Source: Phycisphaeraceae bacterium (GTDB lineage Bacteria > Planctomycetota > Phycisphaerae > Phycisphaerales > UBA1924). Taken from it: a DNA stretch of 64,000 bases. A program made the translations under genes and the position numbers. The stretch's first letter is position 1, and the number at the start of each line of letters is the position of its first letter. The stretch lies in the NCBI GenBank assembly GCA_015200025.1, contig CP054186.1, forward strand, positions 2,964,643 to 3,028,642, given 5' to 3'. Below are positions 60,881 to 64,000 of the stretch, piece by piece. The notes under the pieces were generated by a model that did not search any database, was not told where the DNA came from, and worked only from the letters and a program-made list of their open reading frames with translations.

Positions 60881-61880
60881 GCGTGCTCCTTCTCGGTTGC
60901 TCCGATCCTGAACCCGAACACTCTGAAAGACGACCCACCGCGGCGAACAGCCCGGGACCCCGGGCCTGCGTCTCCCGCGGCAACTCTCGATACTCGCACC
61001 CCGCGAACCCCGCCCCCCGCATCAGCTCCGACATCCTCGCGCCTGAAAACCCGAGGTGCTTGTGCCCCATCGTCGGGCGGTACTCCGCCCGGTCGTGCGC
61101 CACCATGTCGATCACCATCAGCACCCCCCCGCCGGGCGTGGGCCGCAGCACGCGCCGCGCCTCGCGCAGCGCCGCCGACGGGTCCTCGACGTGGTGCAGC
61201 ACCAGGCCCATCACCGCCGCGTCGACGCTCGCGTCCGCCAGCGGCAACCGCTCGAGGTCGCCTCGCACGAACTCGACGTTGCCCGCGTGCGCCAGACGCC
61301 GGCACCCCGCCGCGATCATCGCCTCGGACTGGTCCACCGCGATCACCCGCGCCACCACCGGGGCCAGCCACGCCGCCGCGTCCCCCGTCCCGCACCCAAG
61401 GTCCGCGACGGTCCACGACCGCGGGAGCAAGCCCAGCAACGCCGCGGGCGTGAAGCGCTCCCCGAACAGCGAGGTCCGCAGTTCGTCCCATTCCCCCGCC
61501 ACGCGCCCGAAAAACGCCTGGCTGTCCGTCCGGCGCTCCGCCAGCACCGCCTCGACCCGCCGCCCGTCCTCGGCCATCTCCATCGACGTCGCCGCCTCGT
61601 CCCGGATCGCCGTCCACACCCCGCGGCACGCCGGGGTCAGGTCATCCATCGTGAGGCGGTACAGCGTCGCCGTCCCTTCCGTCCGACGCACGACCCACCC
61701 CGCGTCGGCCAACGCCTTGAGGTGACGGCTCACCGACGATTGCGGCCCCTGAACGACCTTGGCGATCTCGCCGACCGATAACTCGTTGGATTCCAGGATC
61801 CGGAGCAGCCGAAGACGGACCGGCTCGCCCAAAGACGAGACCCGTTCGGCCATCGGCATGTCACCCAGACGCTGTTTCAT
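60852..61880 (-). CDS. ArsR-type regulator fused to a SAM-dependent methyltransferase
   Basis: Start ATG 61880 (ATG 61898 possible). The 342-aa protein has an N-terminal ArsR winged helix ([51 protein letters not shown]). A class I methyltransferase follows, with motif [16 protein letters not shown], the [15 protein letters not shown] acidic loop and [23 protein letters not shown]. No metal-binding Cys pair is visible in the ArsR part. Such fusions are found beside ahcY and methionine-cycle genes, where SAM or SAH binding to the methyltransferase domain can tune DNA binding. It is the first gene of the operon with ahcY and metF. Confidence 0.9.
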
Positions 61881-61885
61881 GCTTC

Positions 61886-61924
61886 TATCCGGATACATGG
61901 TATAAGCAAACCCGGCGCGGTCAA
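61886..61924 (-). promoter_or_regulatory. Predicted promoter and palindromic operator of the methionine-cycle operon
   Basis: On the minus strand TTGACC (61919-61924) and TACCAT (61897-61902) are separated by 16 bp, a plausible -35/-10 pair. The palindrome TATCCGGATA (61886-61895) lies at the expected transcription start, 5 bases from the ArsR-methyltransferase ATG. This is the right place for autorepression. The promoter call is moderate, since the -10 is weak. Confidence 0.5.
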
Positions 61925-62022
61925 GGGCCGGCCCCAAGATCGGCCATCCGGGGGCCGGTCGGTGATCCGCGTGGGTTCAAACCGCCCGAGTCACGGGCCT
62001 GCGGGTTATGGGCGATAGGGGA

Positions 62023-62730
62023 TCAGCGGCGGACGGGGGCGGGGTCCACGAACTCGGCCGGGCGGACCCCGGCGGTGGGGCCTGGGATGGCCCCCAGGGT
62101 GCGGATCCGCTCCTGCACCTCGGGGTTCATCGGGTCGACGTACGCGGCCCGGCGGAGCGAGAGGAGTTCGTTGGGCGTGTCGCCGATCTGCGCGAACAGG
62201 TCGGCCTGGGCCACCCAGGGGCGGACGGAGCGCCCGCCGTCGAGGCGGGCGGCGTTGGCGAAGGCGGCCTTGGCGCCGTCGATGTCGCCGATGCGCTGCG
62301 CGTAGCGCCCGAGGCGGAGGTGGTCGGAGACGGTGGCCCGCCCGGCGGCGCGCTGATTGAGGAAATCCAGCAGCTGGACGGTGTCGCCGGTCTGGTACAT
62401 CGCGTCGACGTACCCGTCCACGAAGCGGTCGTCGAGCGGGTTGATATCCACGAGCGCGCGGTACTCCTCGCGGGCCTCGGGCCAGCGGCCCTGCGCCGCC
62501 AGCGACCGCGCCAGGCCGTAGCGAACGGTGGTGTTCTCGGGTCGGCGGTCGAGGTATTCCTGGTACTCGGCCTCGGCGGCGGCGTAGTCCTTGGTGCCGT
62601 AGTAGAAATCGCCCTTTTCCCAGATCGCTTGGAGCGGGCGCTGCGAGTTGCACCCGGACAACGCCGAGCCCGCGAGCAGCGCGAGGGTCGCGATCGGCAG
62701 GGAGAGACGGGGCGTTCGGGGGATCAACAT
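62023..62730 (-). CDS. TPR-containing lipoprotein
   Basis: Start ATG 62730. The 235-aa protein has a signal sequence with lipobox (LALLAGSALSGC). TPR-like helix pairs follow (GDFYYGTKDYAAAEAEYQEYLDRRPEN, YGLARSLAAQGRWPEAREEYRALVDINP, LRLGRYAQRIGDIDGAKAAFANAARL, ADLFAQIGDTPNELLSLRRAAYVDP). It is expected to be anchored to a membrane and to bind other proteins. No enzymatic motif. It is separated from the methionine-cycle operon, which runs in the same direction, by a promoter region of about 140 bp. Confidence 0.85.
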   Translation of the reverse strand: MLIPRTPRLSLPIATLALLAGSALSGCNSQRPLQAIWEKGDFYYGTKDYAAAEAEYQEYLDRRPENTTVRYGLARSLAAQGRWPEAREEYRALVDINPLDDRFVDGYVDAMYQTGDTVQLLDFLNQRAAGRATVSDHLRLGRYAQRIGDIDGAKAAFANAARLDGGRSVRPWVAQADLFAQIGDTPNELLSLRRAAYVDPMNPEVQERIRTLGAIPGPTAGVRPAEFVDPAPVRR

Positions 62731-62916
62731 CGTCAGAGTCTCCGGAGGTTCGGCGTGTGGCGTTCCGTGCCGGCCCGATCCGGCCTTGACGGACCGGGAC
62801 GCGGGATCATGGTATCTTCCGCGCGGGCGTCGGGCCCGCACGGCCGGTCCGCGTTCTGGGCCTTGGCCTTGACCCGCCCGATCCATCGCGGGCGGTGTGT
62901 TGCCCGGGAGGTCCCG

Positions 62917-63288
62917 ATGACAGGATGCGTCCTGCTCGAACACCGGCTGCCCGACGGGTCCGAGCATTTCGATTGGATGATCGAGCCGGGGGGCGACGCC
63001 GAGGGGCTGGTCACGTTCAGGGTCATGGAGCGGATCGACACCGCCACGGGCGGCCGATTCCCCGCCACCCGGCTCCCGCCGCACCGCGAGGCGTACCTCG
63101 ACTACCAAGGTCCCGTCTCGGGCGGGCGAGGGCAGGTCCGTCGGGTGGCCCGAGGGACCGCCCGGATCGAGCACCACGGCGAGGGCCTTTTCGTGGTCCT
63201 CGCCGACTGGGGCGGTGGAGCCGTCCGCTACGAGGGGCGATCGATCGGCGACGATGAATGGGCGTTCACGGTCACCCGGGCGGGGTGA
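62917..63288 (+). CDS. Small hypothetical protein with a LigD-like/phosphoesterase-type pattern
   Basis: ATG 62917 follows a GGGAGG ribosome-binding site. The 123-aa soluble protein begins CVLLEHRLPDGSEHFDWMIEPGG and includes LPPHREAYLDYQGPVSGGRGQVRRVARGTARI. The opening H-x-x-H/FDWMIE-type arrangement resembles the small 3'-phosphoesterase-like domains linked to LigD, and HRL...HFDW could hold metal ligands, but the resemblance is weak. It could be a stand-alone member of that group or unrelated. It stands alone, divergent from the TPR lipoprotein. Confidence 0.65.
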   Translation: MTGCVLLEHRLPDGSEHFDWMIEPGGDAEGLVTFRVMERIDTATGGRFPATRLPPHREAYLDYQGPVSGGRGQVRRVARGTARIEHHGEGLFVVLADWGGGAVRYEGRSIGDDEWAFTVTRAG

Positions 63289-63374
63289 ACCGGCCGCCGG
63301 CGGCCCGTGGTATGCTGGGTGAACGTGATTTGGGTTTGGGGCCAAGGGAGGGTGTCGAGGGGTGGGGGGCAGGG

Positions 63375-63434
63375 GTGGGGGTTCGGGTGGGGGTTCGGGT
63401 GGGGGTTCGGGTGGGGGTTCGGGTGGGGGTTCGG
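63375..63434. repeat. Five tandem copies of a 12-bp repeat
   Basis: GTGGGGGTTCGG is repeated at 63375, 63387, 63399, 63411 and 63423, all exact. It lies in the 210-bp gap before the Gly-rich gene, about 60 bp upstream of its start. The strand bias in G makes a G-quadruplex possible. No gene overlaps it convincingly. Confidence 0.85.
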
Positions 63435-63497
63435 CGCGTTCCAGCGTGGGCGGCGTTCTGTCGCCCGCATCGCCAAGACGGAAGATCGGAGGCCGAC

Positions 63498-63947
63498 ATG
63501 TTGACGCGTCAACCCGTTCGTGGGCCCGATGGCTTCGTTCCCGCCGGGGGTGGCGGAGGGGTTGGTGGCGGAGGAGGTGGGGGTGGTGGGGGCGGTGGGG
63601 GCGGTGGGGGGGTGCCGTTGGGCTCGCACGCGCCGGTTCCGGTGAAGGCCGATCCGTTCGCCGAGCCGCCCAAGCCCAAGATCATGCTGAGCGAGCAGAA
63701 GATGGGCCTCGGCGGGCGGCACGAGGAAGCGTGGAAGCGCACGCCGAACACGACGGGTCAGGGGGCGATCCACGTGAAGAGCTTTCACTGCAAGCTCGCC
63801 ACGGAGAGCCTGGAGTACCTGGACCGGCAGGTCAACGAATGGCTCGACGCGCACCCGCAGTACGAGGTCAAGCTCGTGACGACGGCCGTGGGCGAGTGGA
63901 CGGGCAAGACCAAAGAACCGAATCTTGTGGTGCAGGTCTGGGTATAA
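63498..63947 (+). CDS. Gly-rich hypothetical protein with a conserved C-terminal domain (149 aa)
   Basis: ATG 63498 has a strong GGAGG ribosome-binding site. The 149-aa product has a short N terminus, a nearly pure glycine tract (about 17-38) and a polar linker. A compact C-terminal domain closes it: AIHVKSFHCKLATESLEYLDRQVNEWLDAHPQYEVKLVTTAVGEWTGKTKEPNLVVQVWV. That domain looks like a beta-alpha-beta unit of about 60 residues. I do not recognise the family. The glycine tract is encoded by a G-rich, slippage-prone stretch. The gene ends 53 bp before the window edge. Confidence 0.7.
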   Translation: MLTRQPVRGPDGFVPAGGGGGVGGGGGGGGGGGGGGGGVPLGSHAPVPVKADPFAEPPKPKIMLSEQKMGLGGRHEEAWKRTPNTTGQGAIHVKSFHCKLATESLEYLDRQVNEWLDAHPQYEVKLVTTAVGEWTGKTKEPNLVVQVWV

Positions 63948-64000
63948 GGTGGCGGGTGAGAACCGGGGCGGCTTGGTTCCGGGGGTGGGTCTGGAGATCT

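Noticed and set aside
61881..62022. SAM or SAH riboswitch upstream of the methionine-cycle operon
   Set aside because: I could not fit any known consensus, and the predicted promoter leaves only about 10 bases of leader before the start codon.

Overview
The window is high-GC bacterial DNA, most likely from a planctomycete of the Phycisphaerae type. The reasons are an ECF sigma factor (TIGR02999-like) translationally coupled to a kinase-TPR protein, a WhiG/FliA-type sigma factor, a FlgF/FlgG-type rod protein, small membrane proteins with zinc-ribbon CxxC pairs, and very GC-rich, G/C-biased coding sequence. Taxonomy is inference, because there is no rRNA here.

Region 1 (1-3710): the tail of an unidentified gene, then a minus-strand operon of an N4-cytosine-type DNA methyltransferase and a large MORC/MutL-like GHKL ATPase. 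It ends at a strong hairpin terminator that directly abuts a 46-bp fragment of a tRNA-Gly gene.

Region 2 (3711-21249): an integrated element of about 17.5 kb, bounded by a 46-bp direct repeat. The right copy is the 3' part of an intact tRNA-Gly(CCC). The element has four small genes on the left, including a HARE-HTH protein. A divergent cargo block follows: leftward, a MORC-like GHKL ATPase and a DUF2325-like protein; rightward, a nuclease-methyltransferase fusion, an HsdS-like specificity subunit and an unknown protein. Next come two AlpA/excisionase-type HTH proteins, a TOPRIM-DUF3987 replication protein, three small overlapping genes (one M41-like zincin and one coiled coil), a tyrosine integrase and a convergent GIY-YIG nuclease. 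12-bp iterated TTGCAC motifs lie just inside both ends, and three copies of a GTCTAC...GTAGAC inverted repeat are dispersed in it. The layout resembles a phage satellite or integrative element with defence cargo. The divergent block is the best candidate for an undescribed system.

Region 3 (21280-64000): ordinary chromosome. It holds ileS-pheS; a sigma/kinase pair; a HEAT-like protein and a membrane partner; a TraB-like protein with a GspG-type insert; a flagellar rod protein; gmhA; a GH38 alpha-mannosidase overlapping a CBM9-like gene; a C39-type lipoprotein; a tandem-repeat secreted protein; an HGSNAT/DUF5009-like acyltransferase; pyruvate dehydrogenase E1beta and E2 beside a deoxyhypusine-synthase-like gene; a zincin-PDZ protein with purN; a STAS protein with a thioesterase; a DinB protein; a transglutaminase-like protein lacking catalytic residues; fumC followed by a 20-unit 8-bp array; the flagellar-type sigma factor; and a methionine-cycle operon (ArsR-methyltransferase, ahcY, metF) with a palindrome at its predicted promoter. 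The window ends with a TPR lipoprotein and two small genes.
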